Assembly (NCBI RefSeq): GCF_003935895.2
Contig: NZ_CP054058.1
Span: 4,507,177 to 4,571,176 of the forward strand
DNA from: Scandinavium goeteborgense
GTDB lineage: Bacteria; Pseudomonadota; Gammaproteobacteria; Enterobacterales; Enterobacteriaceae
Length of the DNA: 64,000 nucleotides
Direction: 5' to 3'
Position numbers and translations under genes: made by a program. The notes under the pieces were generated by a model that ran no database searches, was not told the DNA's origin, and saw nothing but the letters and a program-made list of their open reading frames with translations. This document shows positions 48,543 to 60,972 of this stretch, piece by piece; the first letter of the stretch is position 1, and each line of letters begins with the position of its first letter.

Positions 48543-48699
48543 TTCAATATTGACCCGTCATAAACATGACAATCTGTCATATTCAGCTAACGTTTGCTGT
48601 GTCATAAAAAGAAAATTTTACTGACAAGGAAATGTCACAAACTAAGTTAACTCTCTGATTATTCATTGAAAAAACTTAAAACTTTAAGCTAAATTTTCA

Positions 48700-48750
48700 C
48701 CGTCATAAAACTGTCATATTTCGTACATTTAACTGTCACCTGTTTGTCCT
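48700..48750 (+). promoter_or_regulatory. PhoB-binding pho boxes of pstS
   Basis: Heptamers at 11-bp spacing: CCGTCAT (48700), CTGTCAT (48711), CGTACAT (48722), CTGTCAC (48733) and TTGTCCT (48744), with A/T-rich spacers. The first two form a near-perfect 18-bp pho box. A -10-like TATTTT (48750-48755) follows, with no proper -35, as is typical of PhoB-activated promoters. Confidence 0.9.
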
Positions 48751-48766
48751 ATTTTGCTCAACGTAG

Positions 48767-49846
<1,080 letters not shown>

Positions 49847-49880
49847 CAGGATATTTTTGACGAAGATTACAGTTCCGACT

Positions 49881-49912
49881 GTAGGCCCGGTCAGCGTTAG
49901 CGCCACCGGGCA
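49881..49912. repeat. Single REP element between pstS and pstC
   Basis: GTAGGCCCGGTCAGCG and TTAGCGCCACCGGGCA form a REP-type hairpin in the 100-bp gap. Such elements often protect the upstream transcript, giving more PstS than PstC. Confidence 0.8.
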
Positions 49913-49943
49913 TATTCGTAAGACGTTTTTAACTGAAGAGTAA

Positions 49944-52618
<2,675 letters not shown>

Positions 52619-52630
52619 TTTGGAGTGCAA

Positions 52631-53356
52631 ATGGATAACCTCAATCTTAATAAACACATTTCCGGCCAGTTCAACGCAGAGCTGGAGCATATCCGCACTC
52701 AGGTGATGACCATGGGCGGGCTGGTGGAAAAGCAGCTTTCTGATGCCATCACCGCGATGCACAATCAGGATCAGGAGCTGGCTAAGCGCGTTATCGACGG
52801 CGACCAACAGGTCAATATGATGGAAGTCGCCATTGATGAGGCCTGTGTGCGCATCATCGCCAAACGACAGCCAACCGCCAGCGATCTGCGTCTGGTGATG
52901 GCAATCATCAAGACCATTGCCGAGCTGGAACGTATTGGCGATGTGGCGGATAAAATTTGCCGCACCGCGCTGGAGAAGTTCTCACAGCAGCATCAACCGC
53001 TGTTGGTAAGCCTGGAGTCTTTGGGCCGTCATACCGTACAAATGCTGCATGACGTGCTTGATGCGTTTGCGCGTATGGACCTGGATGAAGCAGTGCGTAT
53101 CTATCGCGAAGATAAGAAGGTCGATCAGGAGTACGAAGGCATTGTGCGTCAGTTGATGACTTACATGATGGAAGACTCCCGTACCATTCCAAGCGTGCTG
53201 ACCGCGCTGTTCTGCGCCCGTTCAATCGAGCGTATCGGCGACCGTTGCCAGAACATTTGCGAATACATCTTCTATTTCGTGAAAGGACAGGACTTCCGTC
53301 ACGTCGGCGGCGACGAGCTGGATAAACTGCTGGCGGGTAAAGATCCGAAAGAGTGA
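52631..53356 (+). CDS. phoU: Phosphate regulatory protein PhoU
   Basis: Negative regulator that links the Pst transporter to the PhoR kinase and keeps PhoB inactive when phosphate is plentiful. Its 241 residues form two repeats of a three-helix bundle, seen as the paired metal-binding motifs [11 protein letters not shown] and [11 protein letters not shown]. The start [12 protein letters not shown] has TGGAG 7 bases upstream. It is last in the pst operon and convergent with yieH. No bgl genes follow, unlike E. coli. Confidence 0.97.
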   Translation: MDNLNLNKHISGQFNAELEHIRTQVMTMGGLVEKQLSDAITAMHNQDQELAKRVIDGDQQVNMMEVAIDEACVRIIAKRQPTASDLRLVMAIIKTIAELERIGDVADKICRTALEKFSQQHQPLLVSLESLGRHTVQMLHDVLDAFARMDLDEAVRIYREDKKVDQEYEGIVRQLMTYMMEDSRTIPSVLTALFCARSIERIGDRCQNICEYIFYFVKGQDFRHVGGDELDKLLAGKDPKE

Positions 53357-53359
53357 GTT

Positions 53360-53448
53360 CACCCTCTCCCCGACCCTCTCCCTGAGGGAGGGAGAGAAAA
53401 CGCTCCGAAAAATTCCCTCTCCCCTTGGGAGAGGGTTAGGGAGAGGGA
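53360..53448. repeat. CCCTCTCC-type palindromic repeats between phoU and yieH
   Basis: Two oppositely oriented copies, 53360-53396 and 53413-53448, of a family with form CCCTCTCCCC-N-TGGGAGAGGG-N3-GGGAGAGGG. They lie between convergent genes, where they could fold into large hairpins and act as bidirectional terminators. A third copy lies at 55672-55705. Confidence 0.8.
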
Positions 53449-53459
53449 GTTACGGGAAA

Positions 53460-54125
53460 TTAACGCGTAATCTCCCAACCCCGCGCTTTCCACAATCCCG
53501 GTAATTCGTCCAGCGACGTAAAGCTCGTCACTTTAGGATGGTTGATCGGCTGATTATGCGGATCGGCGCAGAAGTAAAAGACTTCCATCCCCGCCGCCAC
53601 GCCGGACATCGCGCCCGCGCTCGAGTCATCCACCAGCACACAGTTCACCGGATCCACATTCATCGCTTTCGCCGCGTGGTACATTAACGCCGGATCGGGT
53701 TTCCAGGCCTGAATGTCATACCCGCTGAACAGTTTGTCCGGGAAATGATGCAGCAACCCCGTGTTCCCCAGCGAATGTTGCATTTTGCTCACCGGACCGT
53801 TGGAGACGATGCACATCGGTACCGTCATCGCGTCCAGCAAATCATTCGCGCCAGCTATGACTTCCAGCTCGCTGTCGAACAGCCGCGCCACTTCAGCGCG
53901 ATACACCGGTTCCAGCGTCTCTTTCACCAGATTCACACCGTGTTCGGCGTTAATGGTGTCGATAATCTCGTACAGCTTCACCCCTTTAAAACGCTTAAAA
54001 ATCGTTTCAAGCTCAAGAGTGATGCCAAATTCCCGGAACATGTGGACATATGCCCGGGAGCAAATCACTTCACTGTCGACGAGCGTGCCATCGCAGTCGA
54101 AAAATACCGCCTCAATACTGGACAT
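53460..54125 (-). CDS. yieH: HAD-family phosphatase YieH (6-phosphogluconate phosphatase)
   Basis: A 221-residue HAD phosphatase. Motif I is FFDCDGTLVDS at residues 8-18 with the Asp nucleophile, motif II is IVSNGP, motif III lies near KPDP, and motif IV is LVDDSSAG. E. coli YieH was shown to hydrolyse 6-phosphogluconate in screens. The start at MSSIEAVFFDC is chosen; upstream in-frame sequence (63 codons) lacks similarity and overlaps the adeP promoter region. Confidence 0.94.
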   Translation of the reverse strand: MSSIEAVFFDCDGTLVDSEVICSRAYVHMFREFGITLELETIFKRFKGVKLYEIIDTINAEHGVNLVKETLEPVYRAEVARLFDSELEVIAGANDLLDAMTVPMCIVSNGPVSKMQHSLGNTGLLHHFPDKLFSGYDIQAWKPDPALMYHAAKAMNVDPVNCVLVDDSSAGAMSGVAAGMEVFYFCADPHNQPINHPKVTSFTSLDELPGLWKARGWEITR

Positions 54126-54294
54126 GCCGTTTCCTGTTGTCACAAGTTTAACGTTTACGTAATAAAATTTGCCCGACGCAATCGTTGCCGTATAAGCAAA
54201 ATCAATGAAAAAAAATGTGTCGTACACCTCCCTATTGTCGCATTTTGGTATAGGATAGCGACGAATTTTCCCCTCCTTAGTTTGGAACCAGAAG

Positions 54295-55626
54295 ATGAGC
54301 CAACAACAAAACACCCAGACGTCGGGTCAGGGTCTGCTTCAGCGCGTGTTTAAACTGCGCGAGCACGGAACGACGGCACGCACGGAAGTGATTGCCGGTT
54401 GTACAACGTTCCTGACGATGGTGTACATCGTTTTTGTGAACCCGCAAATTCTGGGTGCCGCAGGCATGGATACCAGCGCGGTCTTCGTTACCACCTGTCT
54501 TATTGCCGCACTTGGCAGCATCCTGATGGGGCTGTTTGCTAACCTGCCGGTTGCGCTGGCACCCGCGATGGGCCTGAACGCCTTCTTCGCATTTGTCGTG
54601 GTCGGGGCGATGGGCCTGACGTGGCAAGTGGGCATGGGCGCGATTTTCTGGGGCGCGATGGGTCTGCTGTTGCTGACCATTTTCCGCGTGCGCTACTGGA
54701 TGATTGCCAATATCCCAATGAGCCTGCGCGTGGGCATCACCAGCGGTATCGGCCTGTTCATCGGCATGATGGGCCTGAAAAATGCGGGCGTGATTGTCGC
54801 TAACAAAGACACGCTGGTGTCTATCGGCCACCTGACATCTCACAGCGTGCTGCTGGGCATTCTCGGCTTCTTCATCATTGCGATTCTGGCTTCCCGTAAC
54901 ATTCATGCGGCGGTGCTGGTTTCCATCGTGGTGACCACCCTGTTGGGTTGGGCGCTGGGCGATGTTCACTATTCGGGTATCGTTTCGACGCCACCGGATG
55001 TGACGTCTGTTATCGGTCACGTCGATCTGGCGGGTTCCTTTAACATCGGCCTGGCAGGTGTGATTTTCTCCTTCATGCTGGTCAACCTGTTTGACTCCTC
55101 CGGCACCCTGATCGGTGTGACTGACAAAGCGGGCCTGACCGATGAAAACGGTAAATTCCCACGCATGAAGCAGGCACTGTTCGTCGACAGTATTTCTTCT
55201 GTTGCCGGCGCGTTTATCGGGACGTCTTCCGTTACCGCGTACATTGAATCCACTTCTGGCGTGTCCGTGGGTGGCCGTACCGGTCTGACGGCGGTCGTTG
55301 TCGGTCTGCTGTTCCTGCTGGTTATTTTCCTGTCGCCGCTGGCTGGCATGGTGCCGCCGTACGCAGCTGCAGGCGCGCTGATTTACGTCGGCGTGCTGAT
55401 GACCTCCAGCCTCGCCCGCGTTAAGTGGGATGACCTGACCGAAGCCGTTCCCGCGTTTATTACTGCGGTGATGATGCCGTTCAGCTTCTCGATTACCGAA
55501 GGGATCGCGCTGGGCTTTATCTCTTACTGCGTGATGAAAATTGGTACCGGTCGTTTCCGCGACCTCAGCCCGTGCGTCATCGCTGTCGCACTGCTGTTCG
55601 TCCTGAAGATTGCGTTTATCGACTAG
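54295..55626 (+). CDS. adeP: Adenine permease AdeP (NCS2/AzgA family)
   Basis: Proton-coupled high-affinity adenine importer. The 443-residue membrane protein has about 13 hydrophobic segments and the family signatures GLNAFFAFVVV, SLRVGITSGIGLFIG and the SSVTAYIESTSGVSVGGRTGLTAVV block that binds the base. It is divergent from yieH and convergent with chrR. I see no purine riboswitch in the 169-bp leader. Confidence 0.95.
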   Translation: MSQQQNTQTSGQGLLQRVFKLREHGTTARTEVIAGCTTFLTMVYIVFVNPQILGAAGMDTSAVFVTTCLIAALGSILMGLFANLPVALAPAMGLNAFFAFVVVGAMGLTWQVGMGAIFWGAMGLLLLTIFRVRYWMIANIPMSLRVGITSGIGLFIGMMGLKNAGVIVANKDTLVSIGHLTSHSVLLGILGFFIIAILASRNIHAAVLVSIVVTTLLGWALGDVHYSGIVSTPPDVTSVIGHVDLAGSFNIGLAGVIFSFMLVNLFDSSGTLIGVTDKAGLTDENGKFPRMKQALFVDSISSVAGAFIGTSSVTAYIESTSGVSVGGRTGLTAVVVGLLFLLVIFLSPLAGMVPPYAAAGALIYVGVLMTSSLARVKWDDLTEAVPAFITAVMMPFSFSITEGIALGFISYCVMKIGTGRFRDLSPCVIAVALLFVLKIAFID

Positions 55627-55634
55627 GTAAAAGC

Positions 55635-55663
55635 AAAACGGCAACCAAAGGGTTGCCGTTTTT
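55635..55663. terminator. Terminator after adeP
   Basis: AAAACGGCAACC-AAAG-GGTTGCCGTTTTT, 8 bases after the adeP stop. Confidence 0.88.
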
Positions 55664-55671
55664 AGTGTTTG

Positions 55672-55737
55672 CACTCTCTCCCCGTGGGAGAGGGCCGGGG
55701 TGAGGGCATCAGGCCGCACTAGCTTGCATCAGGCCGC
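55672..55737. repeat. CCCTCTCC-type repeat with a 12-bp direct repeat
   Basis: The element CTCTCTCCCCGTGGGAGAGG...GGTGAGGG belongs to the family found at 53360-53448. It is followed by two copies of GCATCAGGCCGC (55706-55717 and 55726-55737) before the end of chrR. It again lies between convergent genes. Confidence 0.75.
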
Positions 55738-55748
55738 GCCTCCCTGAT

Positions 55749-56315
55749 TTACTTTTTCACCCGCTGAATATAATCCCCGAACGCGGTCAACTGACCGGTC
55801 AGATGATCGAGCGTGCTCTGATCAACCACTTCACCCGTTTGCGGGTCGACCTTGTTCTGAATCACTCCGCCCATAAACTCCGGCTTGTTCATCACCATCG
55901 CATCAAGGAACACCAGAATCTGACGCAGATGATACTGGCAGCGTGCACCGCCAATCGCGCCCATTGAGCTGGTCTGGATCAGCACCGGCTTTCCGGCCAG
56001 CGGTTGTTCTGGCAGACGTGACAGCCAGTCGATGGCATTTTTCAGGCCGCCCGGCACGGAGTAGTTATACTCTGGCGTCACAATCACCACGCCATCAGCC
56101 TCACGAATCTGCGCCGCCAGCGCTTCTACGCTCTGCGGAAAACCTTCTTCTTGCTGGATATCGGCATCGTACAGCGGAATATCGCCAATCGACGGCAGCG
56201 CGGAAATTTCCATGCCCGCCGGGGCGATGTTGGGCAGAGTGCGCGCCACCATCCCGTTAAATGAGTTTTTGCGCAGGCTTCCCAGTAATGTCACCACTTT
56301 CAACGCATCAGACAT
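55749..56315 (-). CDS. chrR: NAD(P)H-dependent FMN quinone/chromate reductase ChrR (YieF)
   Basis: A 188-residue flavodoxin-fold dimeric quinone reductase that also reduces chromate and other metals. The FMN phosphate loop is LLGSLRKNSFNGMVAR (residues 9-24), and TPEYNYSVPGGLKNAIDWLSR forms the flavin-stacking segment. The start MSDALKVVTLLG is chosen over an ATG eight codons earlier, in line with the E. coli length. Upstream on the same strand is yieE. Confidence 0.94.
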   Translation of the reverse strand: MSDALKVVTLLGSLRKNSFNGMVARTLPNIAPAGMEISALPSIGDIPLYDADIQQEEGFPQSVEALAAQIREADGVVIVTPEYNYSVPGGLKNAIDWLSRLPEQPLAGKPVLIQTSSMGAIGGARCQYHLRQILVFLDAMVMNKPEFMGGVIQNKVDPQTGEVVDQSTLDHLTGQLTAFGDYIQRVKK

Positions 56316-56345
56316 GATTACTCCTTTAGTTTTCATCATGATAAG

Positions 56346-57095
56346 TCAGTTCAGTATAAGCGCTTTTTCCGCAGGCAGGCTGGTAAAACGCATCAGACGG
56401 GCCGCGGGTTCGCTGGCACGGATTTGCATATCCGGCAAGCCGCGCCAGCCGGTTTTGCTGTCGAATTCCCAGACTTTCAGCCGTTCAATCGCAGGCGTAA
56501 CGGCAATGGACCACACCAGCACATCTTCTGCATCGCAAATGGCTTCTATCTGCAGCATTTTGGCAGCACGCAGGCGACCTGAACCTGGCAGGAGCTGAAG
56601 CAACTGCTGCGAATCGTGTTGGGTTTCACCCGTCAGCTTGAGAACGCTCTGGCGCAGGGTCAGCAGTTGCGCTCGCGCTTCGTTGGGATCGTTTTGATTT
56701 TTGATCCACAGCGATTCGTTGTTACTGAAGGGGTAATTTTCGGGGGCGCTGGAGCGGTTTAAACTACGGGTCGTGCGCTGAAGTTCCATGTCCAGGCCAC
56801 ATTCACCTTCAGTGGTCAGCGCGACACCGACAATATTTCCGGCATAGGCGATAGAGAAATGCGGTTGTTTGCTGTCGCGAAACATCGGTTTGCCATCGGG
56901 GCGCAGAACCATGTCGGGAAGTTCGCTGACGCCATACAGCATAAACAGCAGTTCAGCGAGCAGCGCCCGGGAGGCTAAGTAACGCGCCCGGCGATGCAAG
57001 GGCAGTTGTCGTGCCGCGTTGTGACAGGACGAAGAAAGCCGCACTGAGTGCAGATGTCCGTCGGTAAGGATCCCTCTTACGAAGTGCGTTGCCAT
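56346..57095 (-). CDS. yieE: 4'-phosphopantetheinyl transferase superfamily protein YieE
   Basis: A 249-residue Sfp-type transferase. The magnesium-binding signature GLDMELQ is near residue 99 and a partial WxxKE-like region lies in QSVLKLTGE. The LRPDGKPMF and FSIAYAGNIVGVAL blocks resemble the substrate-binding parts of the family. The carrier-protein target is unknown. It is 30 bases from chrR on the same strand and probably co-transcribed. Confidence 0.88.
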   Translation of the reverse strand: MATHFVRGILTDGHLHSVRLSSSCHNAARQLPLHRRARYLASRALLAELLFMLYGVSELPDMVLRPDGKPMFRDSKQPHFSIAYAGNIVGVALTTEGECGLDMELQRTTRSLNRSSAPENYPFSNNESLWIKNQNDPNEARAQLLTLRQSVLKLTGETQHDSQQLLQLLPGSGRLRAAKMLQIEAICDAEDVLVWSIAVTPAIERLKVWEFDSKTGWRGLPDMQIRASEPAARLMRFTSLPAEKALILN

Positions 57096-57255
57096 TATGT
57101 CGCTCCGTGATTAATGGTCATGAGTTCGGACAGATAACCCTATTATTACCCAGGATGATGAGGTTTTAATGTGGAATAACGGCGCTGAAAAGCCATCGCC
57201 CAGCATATTTACAATTCCTTAGGCGCAATAGTCTGTGAGTTCACAAAATTAGGGT

Positions 57256-58236
57256 CTAGCCGCTGAGAAACCCGGATTGAAACGCTTCACCATAGAGCTG
57301 CTTAATCATCGATTTTAGCCAGATTATCTTGGGATTATGGCCGTTGCGCTTATGCCACATCAGCGTAAAAGGCACCGCCATTTTTTGCAGTTGCGCATTA
57401 TCGAAGGGGATCGGGCGCGTCACTAGTTTTAGGCCGTGCTGCTGGTTATAGTGCTGGCAGTAATAAGGTGCGGTGGCCAGCAGCGTGTGATCGGGCTGCG
57501 AGGCCATAAACATCGAGGCTTCAAAGCTCGGCAGGCTGAGCGCAATCTGGCGCTTATGGCCCGACTCATTCAGCACTTCATCCAGCGCCCAGGTATCACT
57601 GTTTTCCCAGCAGATGCTGATGTGCGGATAGCGCAGAAATGTCTCGAGATTCCATTCTTCCTGCAACGCCGGATGATCTTCGCGCAGATAAACGCGCGGA
57701 ACATCGGTGAACAGTACTTCAAAGTCGATAAACCACGGCAAAAGGCTAAGAGATTCCCGTGAACGCGGATGGCTTTCCCGGCCGGTAAAGCCTAAGTCGA
57801 CTTCGCCACGCACGATGGCATCCAGCGAATCATAATTCCAGTTGCGCAGGCGCACGGTGGCCTGCGCATAGCGCTGGTGGATTTGCTGCGTCAGGGCGTT
57901 GAAGGCGATGAGCATGAGCGGGGATTCCGCCGCCAGCTCAAAGGTGAGCCCGCGCGGCGTGTCGTACTGAGGCTTATCCAGTAGCTGGTGGCTCATTTGC
58001 ATCCAGTCGGCCAGATCTTGCTCCATGCTGACCGCCAGCGGCGTGGGGTGCAGGCCCGTTGGCGTTTTGACAAACAGCGGGTCGTTAAACCAGTCCCGTA
58101 GCTTCGCCAGCGATTTACTGACCGCAGACGGCGTGACGTTCATTCGTTTTGCCGTCTTGCTGACGCTGCGTTCCTGCAGCAAAAGCTGCAGGCAAAAGAG
58201 TAAGTTAAGATCGAGACTGGTCAGGGATTTTTTCAT
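57256..58236 (-). CDS. yidZ: LysR-family transcriptional regulator YidZ
   Basis: A 326-residue LysR regulator with an N-terminal winged helix ([27 protein letters not shown], residues 24-50) and a two-lobed effector domain. In E. coli yidZ has been tied to anaerobic nitric oxide resistance; the effector is unknown. The start [13 protein letters not shown] is chosen; its first 32 bases overlap the end of mdtL, so it is translationally coupled to that gene. Confidence 0.9.
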   Translation of the reverse strand: MKKSLTSLDLNLLFCLQLLLQERSVSKTAKRMNVTPSAVSKSLAKLRDWFNDPLFVKTPTGLHPTPLAVSMEQDLADWMQMSHQLLDKPQYDTPRGLTFELAAESPLMLIAFNALTQQIHQRYAQATVRLRNWNYDSLDAIVRGEVDLGFTGRESHPRSRESLSLLPWFIDFEVLFTDVPRVYLREDHPALQEEWNLETFLRYPHISICWENSDTWALDEVLNESGHKRQIALSLPSFEASMFMASQPDHTLLATAPYYCQHYNQQHGLKLVTRPIPFDNAQLQKMAVPFTLMWHKRNGHNPKIIWLKSMIKQLYGEAFQSGFLSG

Positions 58237-59389
58237 CGTCCGCCGTGTCTGCGCGGGCAGACACAAAGGTAATCAACAGGATGCAGACCATGCTACAGCT
58301 AAATAGTATCCCGATCAGCATATTCAGCGCGCTGAGGCCGGATATCGCCGACAGCCAGATGTACAGCGAAGAACCGCAAACCTGTGCGATGCCAAGGACT
58401 GAACTTGCCACGCCGGCGCGCAGAGTAAACGGCCCAAGCGCCTGACTCATGGTGACGCCGAACCCCAGTGAGAAGCCCGCACAAATCAGCGTCAGGCCGA
58501 ACAGCGTGATGGCCGCGGAGTGCGCGGAGAGCAGGACAAGAGCGGCGGCAAAAAACAGGCCTTGCGCGGCCAGCATCAGGGAACGTTGGCTGAACAGCGT
58601 CAGCAACAACGGCGTTGAGAACGCCACCACCATACTCACCAACGCGGTTAACGCCATGATCGTCGAGTATTCACCCCGGTCGAAGTGCAGCACGTCCATC
58701 AATAACACCGGGGAAATATTCACATAGGTCAGGATCGCAGTGACGCTGAGCGTGGTGATGAGCACCCGGCTGACGAAAAAACGGCTGCTCAGTGATTCTG
58801 CTGTCGAAGGTGGCGCAGCGATGTGGTCCGCACGCGTGCCTGGATGCGTTTCTCGCAGCACCAACGTGGATAACAGGCAAACTAGCACGCCCATGCACGC
58901 CATCACCCAGAACAGGCTCTGCCACGGGAATTTAAGCATGATCAGATTGCCGATAACCGGTGCGAGAACCGGAATGATGCAGGTGATGCCGTTCAGCAGC
59001 GACAGCACTTTGGCCCGACGACGGTCATCCAGCGTATCGCGCATGATGGCAAACGCCACCACGTAGCAGCAGCCTGCGCCGAGTCCCTGAATAAAGCGTC
59101 CGGTGAGGAACAGAGAGCTGTCGCTGGCGTTGGCGCACAGCGCGGAAGCGAGCGCGAAAACAATCGCCCCGCAGATAGCGACCGGCTGGCGTCCGGCTTT
59201 ATCCGCGATGCGCCCGGCCAGCAGCATGGCCGCGGCCATCCCTGCTAAATAGACCGAAAACGCGATGTGCAGCTGGGCTTCTGTGGCGGAAAGATCTGCC
59301 GCAATGCGGGGCAGACCGACGAGATACATATCGATCCCCGAGGGATAAAGCAAAACAAGGGCGAAACTGCAGAACAGAAAGCGGGCCAT
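58205..59389 (-). CDS. mdtL: MFS multidrug efflux protein MdtL
   Basis: A 394-residue, 12-helix DHA1 drug:H+ antiporter; chloramphenicol efflux is reported for the E. coli protein. Motif A is [11 protein letters not shown] between helices 2 and 3; the motif C region [17 protein letters not shown]...VLAPVIGN follows. The start [23 protein letters not shown] is chosen. Only 144 bp separate it from mnmE; the tnaCAB genes found here in E. coli are missing. Confidence 0.93.
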   Translation of the reverse strand: MARFLFCSFALVLLYPSGIDMYLVGLPRIAADLSATEAQLHIAFSVYLAGMAAAMLLAGRIADKAGRQPVAICGAIVFALASALCANASDSSLFLTGRFIQGLGAGCCYVVAFAIMRDTLDDRRRAKVLSLLNGITCIIPVLAPVIGNLIMLKFPWQSLFWVMACMGVLVCLLSTLVLRETHPGTRADHIAAPPSTAESLSSRFFVSRVLITTLSVTAILTYVNISPVLLMDVLHFDRGEYSTIMALTALVSMVVAFSTPLLLTLFSQRSLMLAAQGLFFAAALVLLSAHSAAITLFGLTLICAGFSLGFGVTMSQALGPFTLRAGVASSVLGIAQVCGSSLYIWLSAISGLSALNMLIGILFSCSMVCILLITFVSARADTADDEKIPDQSRS

Positions 59390-59478
59390 AAGTACCTCAC
59401 ACGGAAAGTCCGGCGAGCATACGGGGCTTTGGGAAGGGACTCGAGTTGCCATTTGGACAACGGTGTTTTCCAGAATGG

Positions 59479-59506
59479 AAAAACCCACCGGATGCGGTGG
59501 GTTTTG
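59479..59506 (-). terminator. Intrinsic terminator after mnmE
   Basis: AAAACCCACCG-CATC-CGGTGGGTTTTT on the minus strand, 28 bases after the mnmE stop. Confidence 0.85.
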
Positions 59507-59533
59507 ACTATGCCACTATTCGTCAGGCGGCGC

Positions 59534-60898
59534 TTATTTTCCGATACAGAAGCTCGAGAAAATACGGCCCAGAAGGTCATCGGAGGTAAATTCGCCGGTG
59601 ATTTCGCTCAGGGCTTGCTGAGAAAGACGCAGCTCTTCGGCCAGCAACTCACCCGCCCAGGCGCCCAGCAATTGGGCTTTACCCTGTTGCAGATGTTCAG
59701 CCGCCGTTTCCAGCGCCTGCAAGTGGCGACGACGCGCGAGGAAGCCGCCTTCCATATTGGTGTCGAAGCCCATGCTCTGCTTGAGATGATTGCGCAGAAC
59801 TTCCACGCCTTCTCCCTGACGCGCAGAAAGACGAATCAGTGAGTGGCTGTTCACCTCGCTCAGACCGATCGCTTCGCCGGTGATATCCGCTTTGTTACGC
59901 ACCACGGTGATCGGCAGATTCGCAGGTAAACGGGCGATAAAGTCCGGCCAGATTTCTGCCGGATCGACGGCGGTGGTGGTGGTGCTGTCGACCATAAACA
60001 GCACCCGGTCGGCCTGCTCGATTTCCTGCCAGGCACGCTCGATACCAATGCGCTCGACTTCATCGCTGGCATCGCGCAGTCCGGCGGTATCGATAATGTG
60101 CAGCGGCATCCCGTCGATATGAATGTGTTCGCGTAATACGTCGCGAGTGGTGCCTGCGATATCGGTGACAATCGCGGCTTCGCGCCCTGCCAATGCGTTC
60201 AACAGGCTCGATTTACCGGCGTTTGGCCGCCCGGCGATGACCACTTTCATCCCTTCACGCAGCAGGCTGCCCTGGCGCGCTTCGGCACGCACGGCGTCGA
60301 GATCGCCGATAACGGTATTGAGCTGCGCTTCGATTTTGCCGTCAGAGAGGAAATCAATTTCTTCGTCCGGGAAATCGATCGCCGCTTCGACGTAAATGCG
60401 CAGATGGGTCAGCGCTTCCACCAGATGATTGACGCGCGCAGAGAACGCGCCTTGCAGCGAGTTCATCGCAGAACGTGCCGCCTGCTCGGAGCTGGCGTCA
60501 ATCAGGTCGGCGATGGCTTCGGCCTGGGCCAGGTCGAGCTTATCGTTAAGGAATGCGCGTTCGGAAAACTCACCCGGATTGGCTATGCGCACGCCGGGCA
60601 GCGTCAGAATGCGTTTGAGCAGCAGGTCGAGGATAACCGGGCCGCCATGGCCCTGAAGCTCCAGCACGTCTTCCCCGGTAAAGGAGTTCGGCCCCGGGAA
60701 CCATAAGGCGATACCCTGATCCAGCGTCGCGCCTTCGACATCGCGAAACGGCAGATAATCGGCGTAGCGCGGTTTCGGCAGCTTGCCCAATACCGCCTGT
60801 GCAACGTCGCGTGCCTTCAGGCCAGATATACGCAGAATACCCACGCCGCCGCGTCCTGGCGGTGTGGCCTGGGCAACAATCGTGTCGTTATGGTTCAT
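59534..60898 (-). CDS. mnmE: tRNA modification GTPase MnmE (TrmE)
   Basis: Partner of MnmG in cmnm5U34 synthesis; a K+-dependent G protein activated by dimerisation. The 454-residue protein has an N-terminal folate-binding domain ([22 protein letters not shown]), a helical domain, an inserted G domain (G1 [11 protein letters not shown]2 GTTR, G3 DTAG, G4 NKAD) and the C-terminal CIGK with the conserved cysteine. The start MNHNDTIV is chosen; an upstream extension runs through the yidC terminator. Confidence 0.97.
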   Translation of the reverse strand: MNHNDTIVAQATPPGRGGVGILRISGLKARDVAQAVLGKLPKPRYADYLPFRDVEGATLDQGIALWFPGPNSFTGEDVLELQGHGGPVILDLLLKRILTLPGVRIANPGEFSERAFLNDKLDLAQAEAIADLIDASSEQAARSAMNSLQGAFSARVNHLVEALTHLRIYVEAAIDFPDEEIDFLSDGKIEAQLNTVIGDLDAVRAEARQGSLLREGMKVVIAGRPNAGKSSLLNALAGREAAIVTDIAGTTRDVLREHIHIDGMPLHIIDTAGLRDASDEVERIGIERAWQEIEQADRVLFMVDSTTTTAVDPAEIWPDFIARLPANLPITVVRNKADITGEAIGLSEVNSHSLIRLSARQGEGVEVLRNHLKQSMGFDTNMEGGFLARRRHLQALETAAEHLQQGKAQLLGAWAGELLAEELRLSQQALSEITGEFTSDDLLGRIFSSFCIGK

Positions 60899-60922
60899 GG
60901 TTAGTCTCTTTCTATACCTAAT

Positions 60923-60948
60923 AAAAAAGGCGGTCATCTGACCGCCTT
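60923..60948 (-). terminator. Intrinsic terminator after yidC
   Basis: AAGGCGGTCA-GA-TGACCGCCTT with six T on the minus strand, 24 bases after the yidC stop and 25 bases before the mnmE start; it probably limits read-through into mnmE. Confidence 0.8.
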
Positions 60949-60972
60949 CCATTTTAGCGAACGCCTACCGAA

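Noticed and set aside
54126..54294. Purine riboswitch before adeP
   Set aside because: No conserved purine-aptamer core or expression platform is visible in the 169-bp leader.
54277..55719. 480-codon open frame on the minus strand across adeP
   Set aside because: It is the antisense of a high-GC third-position gene, it lacks similarity to any family I know, and its His/Gln/Arg/Asp-rich composition is typical of such shadows.
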